Shown: positions 7,936 to 15,963 of the stretch, piece by piece | How positions within the stretch are numbered: the stretch's first letter is position 1 | Layout of the letters: each line of letters begins with the position of its first letter | Assembly (NCBI RefSeq): GCF_003515065.1 | Contig: NZ_QXGH01000016.1 | Coordinates: 62,001 to 126,000 of the forward strand | Length of the DNA stretch: 64,000 nt | Direction: 5' to 3' | Source of the DNA: Nocardioides immobilis | GTDB taxonomy: Bacteria > Actinomycetota > Actinomycetes > Propionibacteriales > Nocardioidaceae | Made by a program: the position numbers and the translations under genes | The notes under the pieces: model-generated | Databases searched by the model: none | Told to the model about the DNA's origin: nothing | Seen by the model: the letters and a program-made list of their open reading frames with translations, nothing else

Positions 7936-8649
7936 ATGACGGCAGCGACGTGGCTCGGGAGGCCGGTGACCGGGGTGCTGTTCGACCTCGACGACACCCT
8001 CGTCGACCACCGCGGCGCGGTCGAGCGCGGGCTGCGGGTGTGGCTCGCCTCGCTGGGGCTCGACGAGATGCTCGAGGAGCACGTCGAGCGCTGGTTCGCG
8101 CTCGAGGCCCTCCACTACGAGCGGTTCCAGCGCGGCGAGATCTCCCACATGGAGCAGCGGCGCGCGCGGATCCGCGGGTTCTTCCCCGGCTGCGACCTGC
8201 GCGACGACGCCGTCGCCGACGACGTGATCGGCGGCTATCTCGCGTGCTTCCGCGCGGCCTGGTCGGCGTTCCAGGACGCCGGCCCCGCGCTCGCCCGGGT
8301 GCGGGCGCTGGGACTGCCGGTCGGCATCCTCACCAACGGCGACCAGACGGCGCAGGAGGAGAAGGTGCGACGCACCGGCCTGGCGTCGTACGACGTCCCG
8401 GTCTACGCGTCGTCCTCGCTGCCCGCGGCGAAGCCCGACCCACGCGCGTTCCGGCACGCCTGCGCCGACCTGGGTGTCGACCCGGGCGGCGTGGTGATGG
8501 TCGGCGACTCCCTGCGCCACGACATCCAGGGCGCCCGCGCCGCCGGGATGGCCGGGGTGCTGATCGACCGGGTCGCCCGCTACCGCGCCGACGAGGTGCG
8601 GGGTGTGGACCGGATCAAGTCGCTCGCCGAGCTGGGCTGGGCGTCCTAG
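7936..8649 (+). CDS. HAD-superfamily hydrolase
   Basis: A 237-residue phosphatase-like protein with all four HAD motifs in order: FDLDDTLVD (nucleophile and acid/base aspartates), ILTNGDQ (motif II), KPDPRAF (motif III lysine), and MVGDSLRHDIQGARAAG (motif IV). The helical cap between motifs I and II marks subfamily I. Substrates of such enzymes are small phosphorylated metabolites and cannot be told from sequence. Two ATGs, 7927 and 7936, are both possible; 7936 begins MTAATW and I chose it, with low certainty. The TAG stop overlaps the convergent proC stop within one CTAG. Confidence 0.85.
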   Translation: MTAATWLGRPVTGVLFDLDDTLVDHRGAVERGLRVWLASLGLDEMLEEHVERWFALEALHYERFQRGEISHMEQRRARIRGFFPGCDLRDDAVADDVIGGYLACFRAAWSAFQDAGPALARVRALGLPVGILTNGDQTAQEEKVRRTGLASYDVPVYASSSLPAAKPDPRAFRHACADLGVDPGGVVMVGDSLRHDIQGARAAGMAGVLIDRVARYRADEVRGVDRIKSLAELGWAS

Positions 8650-9449
8650 GACCCGCTGGCGAGCTCGCGGGAGCGGTCACGGGCGGCCTCGAGGGCAGCG
8701 AGGAACGCCGCACGGACCTTGTGGATCTCGAGCTCCCGCAGGGCCGCGGCGGTGGTGCCGCCGGGCGAGGTGACCTGCTCGCGCAGGACGGTCGGGTGCT
8801 CGTTGGTCTCGCGGAGCATGTGCGCCGAGCCGACCAGGGTCTGGACGACCAGCTCGTGCGCGGTCGCGCGGGGCAGGCCGAGGTGCACGCCCGCCTCGAT
8901 CATCGACTCGACCACGAAGAAGATGTACGCCGGGCCGGAGCCACTGATCGCGGTGACCGCGTCCTGCTGCTTCTCGGGGACCCGGATCACCTTGCCGACC
9001 GATGCCATCAGCGCCTCGGCCTCGGCCAGGTGCTCCTCGTCGCAGTGGGAGCCGGCCGAGATCGCCGACATGCCCTCGTCGACGAGCGCGGGCGTGTTGG
9101 GCATGACCCGGACGACCGCGACCCCCGCCGGCACCCGCGCTTCGATGAAGGCCGTGGTGATGCCGGCCGCGAGCGACACCAGCAGCTGGCCCGGACGGAG
9201 CGAGCCCGCGATCTCGTCGAGGACGTCGGCCATGTCCTGTGGCTTCACCACGAGGGCGACGGTCTCCGCCTTGGCGGCGGCCTCGACGTTGGAGACGACC
9301 GCGACGCCGTACCTCTCCTCGAGCTCGGCGGCGCGCGCTTCCCGCTTCTCTCCGACGAGGAGCTGGTCGACGCGGCGACCTGCTCGGACCAGGCCGGACA
9401 GCAGGGTCTCGCCCATCACTCCGGCGCCGATGACGGCGGTCTGCTTCAT
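8646..9449 (-). CDS. proC: Pyrroline-5-carboxylate reductase
   Basis: A 267-residue enzyme for the last step of proline synthesis, reducing pyrroline-5-carboxylate with NAD(P)H in the cytosol. The Rossmann motif GAGVMGE opens the protein. The C-terminal domain carries the family signature SGSGPAYIFFVVESMIEAG and the TSPGGTTAAAL loop that binds substrate. Length is normal. It sits 10 bp downstream of the proline dehydrogenase gene on the same strand, so a biosynthetic and a catabolic proline enzyme appear to share a transcript. proC also lies in this region in M. tuberculosis (Rv0500). Confidence 0.96.
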   Translation of the reverse strand: MKQTAVIGAGVMGETLLSGLVRAGRRVDQLLVGEKREARAAELEERYGVAVVSNVEAAAKAETVALVVKPQDMADVLDEIAGSLRPGQLLVSLAAGITTAFIEARVPAGVAVVRVMPNTPALVDEGMSAISAGSHCDEEHLAEAEALMASVGKVIRVPEKQQDAVTAISGSGPAYIFFVVESMIEAGVHLGLPRATAHELVVQTLVGSAHMLRETNEHPTVLREQVTSPGGTTAAALRELEIHKVRAAFLAALEAARDRSRELASGS

Positions 9450-9459
9450 GGGAGGCTCG

Positions 9460-10425
9460 CTAGCTCTTCTTGATCAGGGACGTCAGGAAGAATGACAGGT
9501 TCTGCGGGCGCTCCGCGAGCCTTCTCATGAGGTAGCCGTACCACTCGGTGCCGTAGGGCACGTAGACCCGGACGGTCTCGCCGGCAGAGGCGAGGCGGCG
9601 TTGCTCGTTGGGGCGGATGCCGTAGAGCATCTGGTACTCGTAGGTGCCCTGCGCACGGCCGTAGCGGCTCGCGAGCGAGGACGCGATCTCGATCAGGCGC
9701 GGGTCGTGGGTGGCGATCATCGGGTAGCAGTCACCCTCGGAGCCGGCGTGGCCGAGCAGGATCTTGAGGCAGCGCACGTACGCCTTGTCGACCTCGCCGG
9801 GGTCGGTGAAGGCGACCTCGGACGGCTCGTCGTAGGCGCCCTTGCAGAGGCGGACCCGGCTGCCGGCGTACGCCAGCGCCCGGCAGTCGGACTCGGTGCG
9901 ATGCAGGTAGGCCTGCAGCACGGCGCCGGTCTCGGGGAAGTCCTTGCGCAGCTCGCGCAGGATGTCGAGCGTCCGGTCGGTGGTGGTGTGGTCCTCCATG
10001 TCGAGGGTGACCGTGGTGCCGGCGTTGCGCGCGGCGCGGCAGATGGCGCGGGCGTTCTCGAGGGCGATCTTGCGGCCGCCGCCGGGCGCGACGTCGTCGT
10101 CCAGTGCGAGCCCGATCGCGGTGAGCTTCACGCTGACCTCGGCCCGGCGGGCGAGGCCCTTGGCGGCGAGCTGCTTGAGGAGCTCGAGGTAGGCCGCGAC
10201 CGTCGCCTCCGCCTGCTCGACGTCGGTCGTGTCCTCGCCGAGGTAGTCGAGGGTGATGTTGATGCCCTCCCCCGCCAGCTGGGCCGACGCCGCGACCGCG
10301 TCCTCGGCTCGCTCGCCCGGGACGTAGGACCGGACGACGGCTGCCGACACCGGGAGCGTGGTGATGAGCCGCTTCACGGTGTGGCTGCGCGAGAGGAGAA
10401 GGAGCGAATCACGCACGGGACGCAT
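9460..10425 (-). CDS. Proline dehydrogenase, single-domain
   Basis: A 321-residue FAD enzyme that oxidises proline to pyrroline-5-carboxylate. The beta/alpha barrel motifs are clear: VTLDMEDHT, LQAYLHRTESDC, RLCKGAYDEPSEVAF, and the C-terminal substrate-binding helix EWYGYLMRRLAERPQN. It is the monofunctional form, without the P5C dehydrogenase domain found in proteobacterial PutA. The next gene, proC, can turn the product back into proline, so the two together could make a proline/P5C cycle that moves reducing power to the membrane. The partner P5C dehydrogenase is not in this window. Confidence 0.93.
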   Translation of the reverse strand: MRPVRDSLLLLSRSHTVKRLITTLPVSAAVVRSYVPGERAEDAVAASAQLAGEGINITLDYLGEDTTDVEQAEATVAAYLELLKQLAAKGLARRAEVSVKLTAIGLALDDDVAPGGGRKIALENARAICRAARNAGTTVTLDMEDHTTTDRTLDILRELRKDFPETGAVLQAYLHRTESDCRALAYAGSRVRLCKGAYDEPSEVAFTDPGEVDKAYVRCLKILLGHAGSEGDCYPMIATHDPRLIEIASSLASRYGRAQGTYEYQMLYGIRPNEQRRLASAGETVRVYVPYGTEWYGYLMRRLAERPQNLSFFLTSLIKKS

Positions 10426-10473
10426 ACGAACAAAGGTACGACGACAGCCCAGCAGATGCCGCTTCGGGACGGG

Positions 10474-11211
10474 TCACTCGCTCCGGCGTCGCAGGGTGCC
10501 GGCGCCGAGGGCCAGCCCGGCGACGGCGTACGCCGCGACGACCGCGAGGTCGGTCCACACCTCGCCGGTGCTGGCCGAGGTGGTGAGCTGCTGCATCGCG
10601 TCGACGGCGTACGAGAGCGGCAGGACGTCGCTGACGGCCTCAAGGATCTCGGGCAGCGCGAACCGCGGGACGAACAGGCCGCACAACAGGATCTGCGGGA
10701 TCACCAACGCCGGCATGAACTGCACCGCCTGGAACTCCGTGCGCGCGAACGCGCTGACGAAGAGGCCGAGGGCGCTGCCGAGGACGGCATCGCCGACGGC
10801 GACCACGGTCAGCAACCACACCGGGCCCTCGATGCTGAGGTCGAGCAGGCCGACGCTGAGCGCGACCGCGAGCGCGGACTGGACGGCGGCGACCAGGCCG
10901 AACGCGATCGCGTAGCCGAAGAGGAAGTCGAGCTTGCCCATGGGCATCGCGAGCAGCCGTTCGAGGGTGCCGCCGGAGCGCTCGCGGAGCGTGGTGACGC
11001 TGGTGACCAGGAACATCACGATGAAGGGGAACATCGCGAGCAGGGCGGGCCCCAGCCGGTCGAAGGTGTCGCCCGGCAGGTCGTCGAACATCCACCAGAG
11101 CAGGCTGATCAGCAGGCACGGCAGCACCAGCATGATCACCAGCGTGCGGTGGTCGCGGCGCAGCTGGGTGAGGACGCGGGCCGCGATGGCTGCGGTGATC
11201 CGGGGGCTCAT
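10474..11211 (-). CDS. ABC-2 type transporter permease
   Basis: A 245-residue membrane protein with six hydrophobic segments. Between them is the ABC-2 signature TTLRERSGGTLERLLAMPM, which marks export permeases of the DrrB/NodJ type. Its start overlaps the ATPase stop in an ATGA, so the two form one exporter with a 1:1 subunit ratio. A TetR regulator lies upstream in the same direction, an arrangement common for drug or lipid efflux pumps. The substrate is not identifiable. Confidence 0.9.
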   Translation of the reverse strand: MSPRITAAIAARVLTQLRRDHRTLVIMLVLPCLLISLLWWMFDDLPGDTFDRLGPALLAMFPFIVMFLVTSVTTLRERSGGTLERLLAMPMGKLDFLFGYAIAFGLVAAVQSALAVALSVGLLDLSIEGPVWLLTVVAVGDAVLGSALGLFVSAFARTEFQAVQFMPALVIPQILLCGLFVPRFALPEILEAVSDVLPLSYAVDAMQQLTTSASTGEVWTDLAVVAAYAVAGLALGAGTLRRRSE

Positions 11212-11924
11212 GCCGCCTCACCCCTCACGATCGCGAGGAACGCCTGCTCGATGTCGTCGACGCCGGCCTTCTCCTTGATCTCGGTCGGGGTGCCGTCGGC
11301 GATGAAGACGCCGTCCCGCATGAGGAGCAGCCGGTCGCAGCGCTCGGCCTCGTCCATGACGTGGCTGGAGACGAGTACGGCGACGCCGTCGTCCGCGAGC
11401 CGGTGGAACATCTGCCACAGGTCCTCACGCAGCACGGGATCGAGCCCGACCGTCGGCTCGTCGAGCACGAGCATGCTCGGGTTCCCGAGCAGCGCGACGG
11501 CGAGGCTGGCGCGCGACCGCTGGCCGCCGCTCAGGCGGGCGACGACGTCGTCGGCATGGTCGACGAGGTCGACCGCCTCGATGCACCGGGTCGCCTCGGC
11601 GCGGTCGACACCGAGCACGCGCGCGAAGAAGGCGAGGTTCTCGGTGACGCTGAGGTCGTCGTACACGCTGGGCGCCTGGGTGACGTAGCCGACCCGGTGC
11701 CGGAGCGCCTTCGCGCCGGCGGGCTCCCCGAAGACCGTGGCCGTGCCGGTCACGCCCGCCTGCACGCCCACGAGGACGCGCATCAGCGTCGACTTGCCGC
11801 AGCCGGACGGCCCCAGCAGGCCGGTCACCTGGCCGACCGGGATCGTGAAGTCCAGCCCGTGCAGCACCTCGCGCCGGCCCCGGACGACGGCCAGGCTCGC
11901 TACCTCCACAGCATTATTCATCAT
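11208..11924 (-). CDS. ABC exporter ATP-binding protein
   Basis: A 238-residue ATPase partner of the ABC-2 permease. Walker A is GPSGCGKST, the signature is RLSGGQRSR, Walker B is MLVLDEPTVGLDP, and the H-loop is VLVSSHVMDEAERC; this is the DrrA-like export subfamily. Two adjacent ATG codons (11924, 11921) lie inside a 30-bp palindrome, so the start codon itself is part of the presumed operator. A GGAG at about 13 nt upstream is rather far, so translation may depend on how the transcript begins. Expression is probably controlled by the TetR protein encoded immediately upstream. Confidence 0.9.
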   Translation of the reverse strand: MMNNAVEVASLAVVRGRREVLHGLDFTIPVGQVTGLLGPSGCGKSTLMRVLVGVQAGVTGTATVFGEPAGAKALRHRVGYVTQAPSVYDDLSVTENLAFFARVLGVDRAEATRCIEAVDLVDHADDVVARLSGGQRSRASLAVALLGNPSMLVLDEPTVGLDPVLREDLWQMFHRLADDGVAVLVSSHVMDEAERCDRLLLMRDGVFIADGTPTEIKEKAGVDDIEQAFLAIVRGEAA

Positions 11925-11939
11925 GTGATGAATAATGCT
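11910..11939. promoter_or_regulatory. 30-bp palindromic operator, probably for the adjacent TetR regulator
   Basis: Two perfect 14-nt arms, AGCATTATTCATCA and its complement, flank a 2-nt centre. The site covers the start codons of the ABC ATPase gene and lies in the 62-bp gap after the TetR gene. Size, symmetry and place fit a TetR-family operator that blocks transcription of the exporter. Confidence 0.75.
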
Positions 11940-11986
11940 CCTGGTGGGCGGCGGAATCAAGGGGCGCGCACCGTCGCGAGCCCCAC

Positions 11987-12580
11987 CTAGGGCAGCGGGC
12001 CGGTGAGGTAGCGCTGGATCGTGGGCGCGTAGATCGCGACCAGGTGTTCGGGTTCGAGGGTGGCGATCGGCTCGATCCGGACGACGTAGCGGGCGACGAT
12101 CAGCCCGATCACCTGGCTGGCGACCAGCGGCATCCGCAGGTCGGGGCGGTCGATGCCGAGCTGCTCACCGACGGGCAGGAGTACGACGGGGAGGAACCCC
12201 TCCCGGATCAGCTTGTCGCCGCCGGGCTCGAGGATCCGCCGTACGGTCGCGAGCAGCGCCGGCTGGAAACCGGGGTCGTCCCAGACGGACAGGAAGGTGC
12301 GCAGCAGCTTCTCCGCGGCCTCCTCCGCCGGTCCGGCGACCGCGGCGCCGATGACGGCACGCGGGTCCACCGGCAGCTCGAGCGCCGCGACGAACAGGTC
12401 GTCCTTGGAGCCGAAGTAGTGGTGGACCAGGGCGGCGTCGACGCCGGCGTCGTTCGCGATCGCGCGGATCGTCGTACCTCCGAAGCCGGAGGCGGCGAAC
12501 CGCTCCCGCGCGGCGACGAGGATCGCCGCCTTGGTGTCGGGTCGGCCGGGTCGGCGGCCGCGACGGGTGCTGGTGCTCAC
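11987..12580 (-). CDS. TetR-family transcriptional regulator
   Basis: A 197-residue repressor. The N-terminal helix-turn-helix is typical: TKAAILVAARERFAASGFGG, then TTIRAIANDAGVDAALVHHY and FGSKDDLF. The C-terminal ligand domain resembles the TetR_C_17 group (actinomycete regulators with PAEEAAEKLLRTFLSVWDD). The start is a GTG at 12580 that overlaps the stop of the isomerase gene by 4 bp. The 30-bp palindrome between this gene and the ABC genes downstream is the obvious binding site, so it likely represses the exporter until a hydrophobic ligand is bound. Confidence 0.9.
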   Translation of the reverse strand: MSTSTRRGRRPGRPDTKAAILVAARERFAASGFGGTTIRAIANDAGVDAALVHHYFGSKDDLFVAALELPVDPRAVIGAAVAGPAEEAAEKLLRTFLSVWDDPGFQPALLATVRRILEPGGDKLIREGFLPVVLLPVGEQLGIDRPDLRMPLVASQVIGLIVARYVVRIEPIATLEPEHLVAIYAPTIQRYLTGPLP

Positions 12581-13431
12581 GGGCCGGTGACCGTCTCCCC
12601 CGCCTCGGTGGAGGCAGTACGGCGGACCGCGCCCGCCTCGCGCGGCGCCAGGTGCTCGCGCGCGAACTCCAGCGACTCCCGGAGGTCGGCCTCCCGCTCC
12701 TCGCGGGTCGTGCACCGCCGGGTGTTGATCTCGAGCACGACCTCTCCGTCGAACCCGGTGTCGGCCAGGTGGCGCAGGAAGTCGGCCGCGCCCATCTTCC
12801 CGCGCCCGGGCACCAGGTGCTCGTCCTTGGCGGAGCCGGACCCGTCGGTGAGGTGGATGTGCCGCAGCCGCGAGCCGAGCCGCTCGGCCATCTCGATCGG
12901 CGGGGCGTGCGCGATGGCGGCGTGGGAGAGGTCGATGGTGGTGTTGGCGTAGGGCTCGGCGGACGGGTCCCACCCCGGGAGGTACATCTCCAGGTGGCGC
13001 CGCGACGCCCGCCACGGGTACATGTTCTCGACGGCGAAGGCGATCCCGGTCGACTCCTCCAGCGCCGCGATGCCGTTGACGAAGTCGCGGGCGTAGTCCT
13101 TCTGCCACCGGAACGGCGGGTGCACGACGACCACGTCGGCGCCCACCGCCGCGGCCATCTCCGCCGAGCGCGAGAGCTTGCCCCACGGCTCGGTGCCCCA
13201 GACCCGCTGCGTGAAGAGCAGGCAGGGCGCGTGGATCGCGCACACCGGCATCTCGTGGTGGTCGATGAGCTGCTGGATCGCGACGGTCTGCTGCGAGAGC
13301 GCGTCGATCCCGACCATCACCTCGACCGCCTCATAGCCGATCTCGGCGGCCCAGCTGAACCCGTGGGCGGTCGACTCGGGGTAGACGGACGAGGTCGACA
13401 GCCCGATCCGCGGACGTCCCTGTCCGGACAT
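12577..13431 (-). CDS. Sugar phosphate isomerase/epimerase (xylose isomerase-like TIM barrel)
   Basis: A 284-residue protein of the AP-endonuclease-2/xylose-isomerase-like fold. Metal-ligand motifs are visible: FAVENMYPW (glutamate), TIDLSHAA (aspartate and histidine), RHIHLTDGSG, and EVVLEINTR (final glutamate). A divalent metal would be held in the barrel. The substrate is unknown; members range from inosose isomerases to hydroxypyruvate isomerases. It lies 11 bp downstream of the exopolyphosphatase gene, as Rv0498 lies near Rv0496 in M. tuberculosis, and it overlaps the TetR gene, so all are probably transcribed together. Confidence 0.85.
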   Translation of the reverse strand: MSGQGRPRIGLSTSSVYPESTAHGFSWAAEIGYEAVEVMVGIDALSQQTVAIQQLIDHHEMPVCAIHAPCLLFTQRVWGTEPWGKLSRSAEMAAAVGADVVVVHPPFRWQKDYARDFVNGIAALEESTGIAFAVENMYPWRASRRHLEMYLPGWDPSAEPYANTTIDLSHAAIAHAPPIEMAERLGSRLRHIHLTDGSGSAKDEHLVPGRGKMGAADFLRHLADTGFDGEVVLEINTRRCTTREEREADLRESLEFAREHLAPREAGAVRRTASTEAGETVTGP

Positions 13432-13442
13432 GTCAGGCCCCC

Positions 13443-14390
13443 TCAGTCCGGGTCGGCCCCGACATCACTGCCGAGCTTGTCGATGCGTTCGAGGATCACG
13501 CCCTCGCGCAGGGCCCACGGGCAGATCTCCAGCTCGGCGAGGTCGAAGATGTCCATGCACGCCTCGGCGACGATCGCCCCGGGCACGATCTGGTGGGTGC
13601 GGCTGAGCGAGACGCCGGGCAGGTCGGCCAGCTCTGCCGGGGACATGCCGACCAGCTTGGGGATCCACTCGCGCAGGTCTGCGAGCGCCAGCGACCGCGG
13701 CACCAGCGGGCCGTCGGTCGACGGCGCCGCGCCGCAGATCCGGGCCAGCGAGCGGAAGGTCTTGGAGGTGGCAGCGGCCCGGTGCGTCGTACCGGTCCTC
13801 AGGACCTGACCCGCGTCCTTCGCCATGTCGGCGCGGATGCTGCGGCGGATCCGCTTCAGCTCGGCCTCGTCGACCGGGGACGAGAAGTACGTCGACGCCA
13901 GTCGCGCCGCCCCCAGCGGAAGGGACTGGGCGACATCGGGACGCTCGTCGGCGCCGGTCGCGATCTCGAGCGAGCCGCCACCGATGTCGAACACGGTCAG
14001 CTTGCCGGCCGACCAGCCGAACCAGCGCCGTACGGCGAGGAACGTCAGCCGTGCCTCGTCCTCGCCGGACAGCACCTCGATCTTCACGCCCGTGCTGCTG
14101 TGCACGTGGGCGAGCACCGCGTCCGCGTTGCGGGAGTCGCGCACCGCCGAGGTGGCGAACGAGAGCATCGCCTCGCAGCCCTTCTCCTCGGCCACCACGA
14201 GCGCCTCGGCGGTGAACGAGGTCAGCGCGTCGATGCCGGTCTGGTTGACCGCGCCCTCGGCGTCGAGGTGCTCGGCCAGTCGTAGCGGCTGCTTGAGCGA
14301 GAAGGCCGGCAGCGGGGCGGCGCCGTCGTGGGCATCGACCACCAGCAGGTGCCCGGTGTTCGATCCGATGTCGAGCACGCCCAGCCGCAT
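13443..14390 (-). CDS. Exopolyphosphatase / guanosine pentaphosphatase family (Ppx/GppA)
   Basis: A 315-residue ASKHA-fold phosphohydrolase that acts on inorganic polyphosphate or pppGpp. The phosphate-1 loop is LDIGSNTGHLLVVD, and the phosphate-2 loop is VFDIGGGSLEIATG; a catalytic glutamate lies in the LSGEDEARL region. At 315 residues it is the short, two-domain form found in actinomycetes (Rv0496 type), without the extra C-terminal domains of E. coli Ppx. I chose the ATG at 14390 because the fold starts there; an upstream in-frame start at 14465 would overlap the divergent gene. It links the stringent response to polyphosphate by family. Confidence 0.9.
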   Translation of the reverse strand: MRLGVLDIGSNTGHLLVVDAHDGAAPLPAFSLKQPLRLAEHLDAEGAVNQTGIDALTSFTAEALVVAEEKGCEAMLSFATSAVRDSRNADAVLAHVHSSTGVKIEVLSGEDEARLTFLAVRRWFGWSAGKLTVFDIGGGSLEIATGADERPDVAQSLPLGAARLASTYFSSPVDEAELKRIRRSIRADMAKDAGQVLRTGTTHRAAATSKTFRSLARICGAAPSTDGPLVPRSLALADLREWIPKLVGMSPAELADLPGVSLSRTHQIVPGAIVAEACMDIFDLAELEICPWALREGVILERIDKLGSDVGADPD

Positions 14391-14464
14391 GGGACCACCG
14401 TATCGCCCATCCCACAGGCGGGAAGCGGGGGCGAGCCCGAACCCCGGACGAGTAGGTTTGACCA

Positions 14465-15235
14465 ATGCCCGAGGTCGACCTGGACTTCCCCCGAGCGTTC
14501 GTCGAGTTCGTCAACCCGGCCGACGAGACCGAGGTGATGCGCTGCGACCTCACCTGGCTGACCTCGTCGTTCACCTGCATCTTCGGCCAGGGCTGCCACG
14601 GCATCTACGCCGACTCCCCCGACACCGGCTGCTGCACGCTAGGCGCGCACTTCAGCGACAAGGACGACGAGCAGCGGGTCGCGTCGTACGTCGACCAGCT
14701 CACGCCCGAGCAGTGGCAGTTCCACCCCCGCCGCCCCGACGGCAAGGTGCGGAAGAAGGACTGGGTCGAGAAGGACGAGGACGGCGACCGCAAGACCAAG
14801 GCGATCGAGGTCGACGGCCAGCGCGGCTGCGTGTTCCACAACCGCGCCGACTTCCCGACCGGCGCCGGGTGCGCGCTGCACGGCCTGGCGCTGGAGCAGG
14901 GCAGGAACCCGCTCGAGACCAAGCCGGACGTGTGCTGGCAGCTGCCGATCCGCCGGCTCTACCGCGAGGTCGAGCGGCAGGACGGGTCGACGTACACCGA
15001 GGTCACCATCACCGAGTACGACCGCCGCGGCTGGGGCGCGGGCGGGCACGACCTGGACTGGTACTGCTCGGGCAACACCGAGGCGCACGTCGCCGTCGAG
15101 CCGGTCTACGTCACCAACGAGCCCGAGCTGGTCGCGCTGATGGGGCGGGAGGCGTACGACGAGCTCGCCCGCCACTGCGAGGCCCACCTGCGGTCGCGGT
15201 CGGCGCTGGCGCTGCATCCGGCCGACCGGGGCTGA
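14465..15235 (+). CDS. Cysteine-rich conserved protein, Rv0495c-like
   Basis: A 256-residue protein with many conserved cysteines, arranged as [31 protein letters not shown] and [11 protein letters not shown], and a late WYCSGN. This spacing suggests metal or iron-sulphur binding. It resembles the Rv0495c family, which sits divergently next to the exopolyphosphatase gene in M. tuberculosis just as here. No activity is known to me. A -10-like TAGGTT lies six bases before the ATG, so the mRNA may be leaderless. The divergent promoter region is 74 bp. Confidence 0.75.
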   Translation: MPEVDLDFPRAFVEFVNPADETEVMRCDLTWLTSSFTCIFGQGCHGIYADSPDTGCCTLGAHFSDKDDEQRVASYVDQLTPEQWQFHPRRPDGKVRKKDWVEKDEDGDRKTKAIEVDGQRGCVFHNRADFPTGAGCALHGLALEQGRNPLETKPDVCWQLPIRRLYREVERQDGSTYTEVTITEYDRRGWGAGGHDLDWYCSGNTEAHVAVEPVYVTNEPELVALMGREAYDELARHCEAHLRSRSALALHPADRG

Positions 15236-15257
15236 TCGGGGACGGCGACCGCCGTAC

Positions 15258-15273
15258 CTCTCGATATCAAGAG
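15258..15273. promoter_or_regulatory. 16-bp near-palindrome upstream of the VOC gene
   Basis: CTCTCGATATCAAGAG is a palindrome except for one symmetric C/A pair. It lies 43 bp before the VOC start codon in an 80-bp gap, a usual place for a repressor site. The regulator is not identifiable from the window. Confidence 0.5.
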
Positions 15274-15315
15274 AACCCGACCCCGATTGAGCGTGGCGAT
15301 CGACACAGGCTGAGA

Positions 15316-15963
15316 ATGTCTGACATGCGCCTGGATCACCTGTCGTACGCCGCCGGACCGGACGGACTTGCGGGCACCGCTGCCCGCCTCGGTGCCGCAC
15401 TAGGGCGCGACTTCGTCGACGGCGGTGTGCACCCGCGCTTCGGCACCCGCAACATGATCCTGCCGCTCGCTGACGCGACGTACCTCGAGATCGTCGAGGT
15501 GCTCGACCACCCCGCGTCCGACAAGGCGCCGTTCGGCCAGGCCGTGCGGGCGCGCTCGGCGCTCGGTGGCGGCTGGCTCGGCTGGGTCGTCTCGGTGCCG
15601 GACATCACGCCGGTCGAGGAGCGCCTCGGACGCGCGGCCGTTATCGGCAGCCGGCACCGCCCCGACGGCACCGAGCTCAGGTGGAAGCAGATCGGCATCC
15701 AGGGCCTGATCGCCGACCCGCAGCTCCCGTTCTTCATCCAGTGGGACGTGCCGGGCGACCTGCACCCGTCGGCCGGCGCCGACGGCTCCGTCTCGCTCGC
15801 CGGCATCGAGATCGCCGGTGACCCGCAGCGGGTCAGCGAGTGGCTCGGCGAGAGCGTCGAGGCGCCGCTCGAGGACGTCAAGGTCGAGTGGGTCGCCCCG
15901 CACGGCACCCCGGGCATCCTCGCCGCGCAGGTGCAGACGCCGGACGGCATCGTCCGGATCTGA
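15316..15963 (+). CDS. VOC-family (glyoxalase-like) protein
   Basis: A 215-residue protein of the vicinal oxygen chelate superfamily. The opening MRLDHLSYAAGPDGL and a histidine in GGVHPRFGTRNMIL followed by YLEIVEVLDHP match the 'glyoxalase-like domain' group, in which beta-alpha-beta-beta-beta units bind a metal. The role within this broad group is unknown. The ATG at 15316 has GAG directly upstream; an ATG nine bases later is an alternative. Its stop overlaps the presumed start of the methyltransferase, and a palindrome upstream hints at specific regulation. Confidence 0.8.
   Translation: MSDMRLDHLSYAAGPDGLAGTAARLGAALGRDFVDGGVHPRFGTRNMILPLADATYLEIVEVLDHPASDKAPFGQAVRARSALGGGWLGWVVSVPDITPVEERLGRAAVIGSRHRPDGTELRWKQIGIQGLIADPQLPFFIQWDVPGDLHPSAGADGSVSLAGIEIAGDPQRVSEWLGESVEAPLEDVKVEWVAPHGTPGILAAQVQTPDGIVRI

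Noticed and set aside
9601..11688. Long plus-strand open frame opposite the proline dehydrogenase and ABC genes
   Set aside because: The minus-strand genes have clear family motifs; this frame has none.
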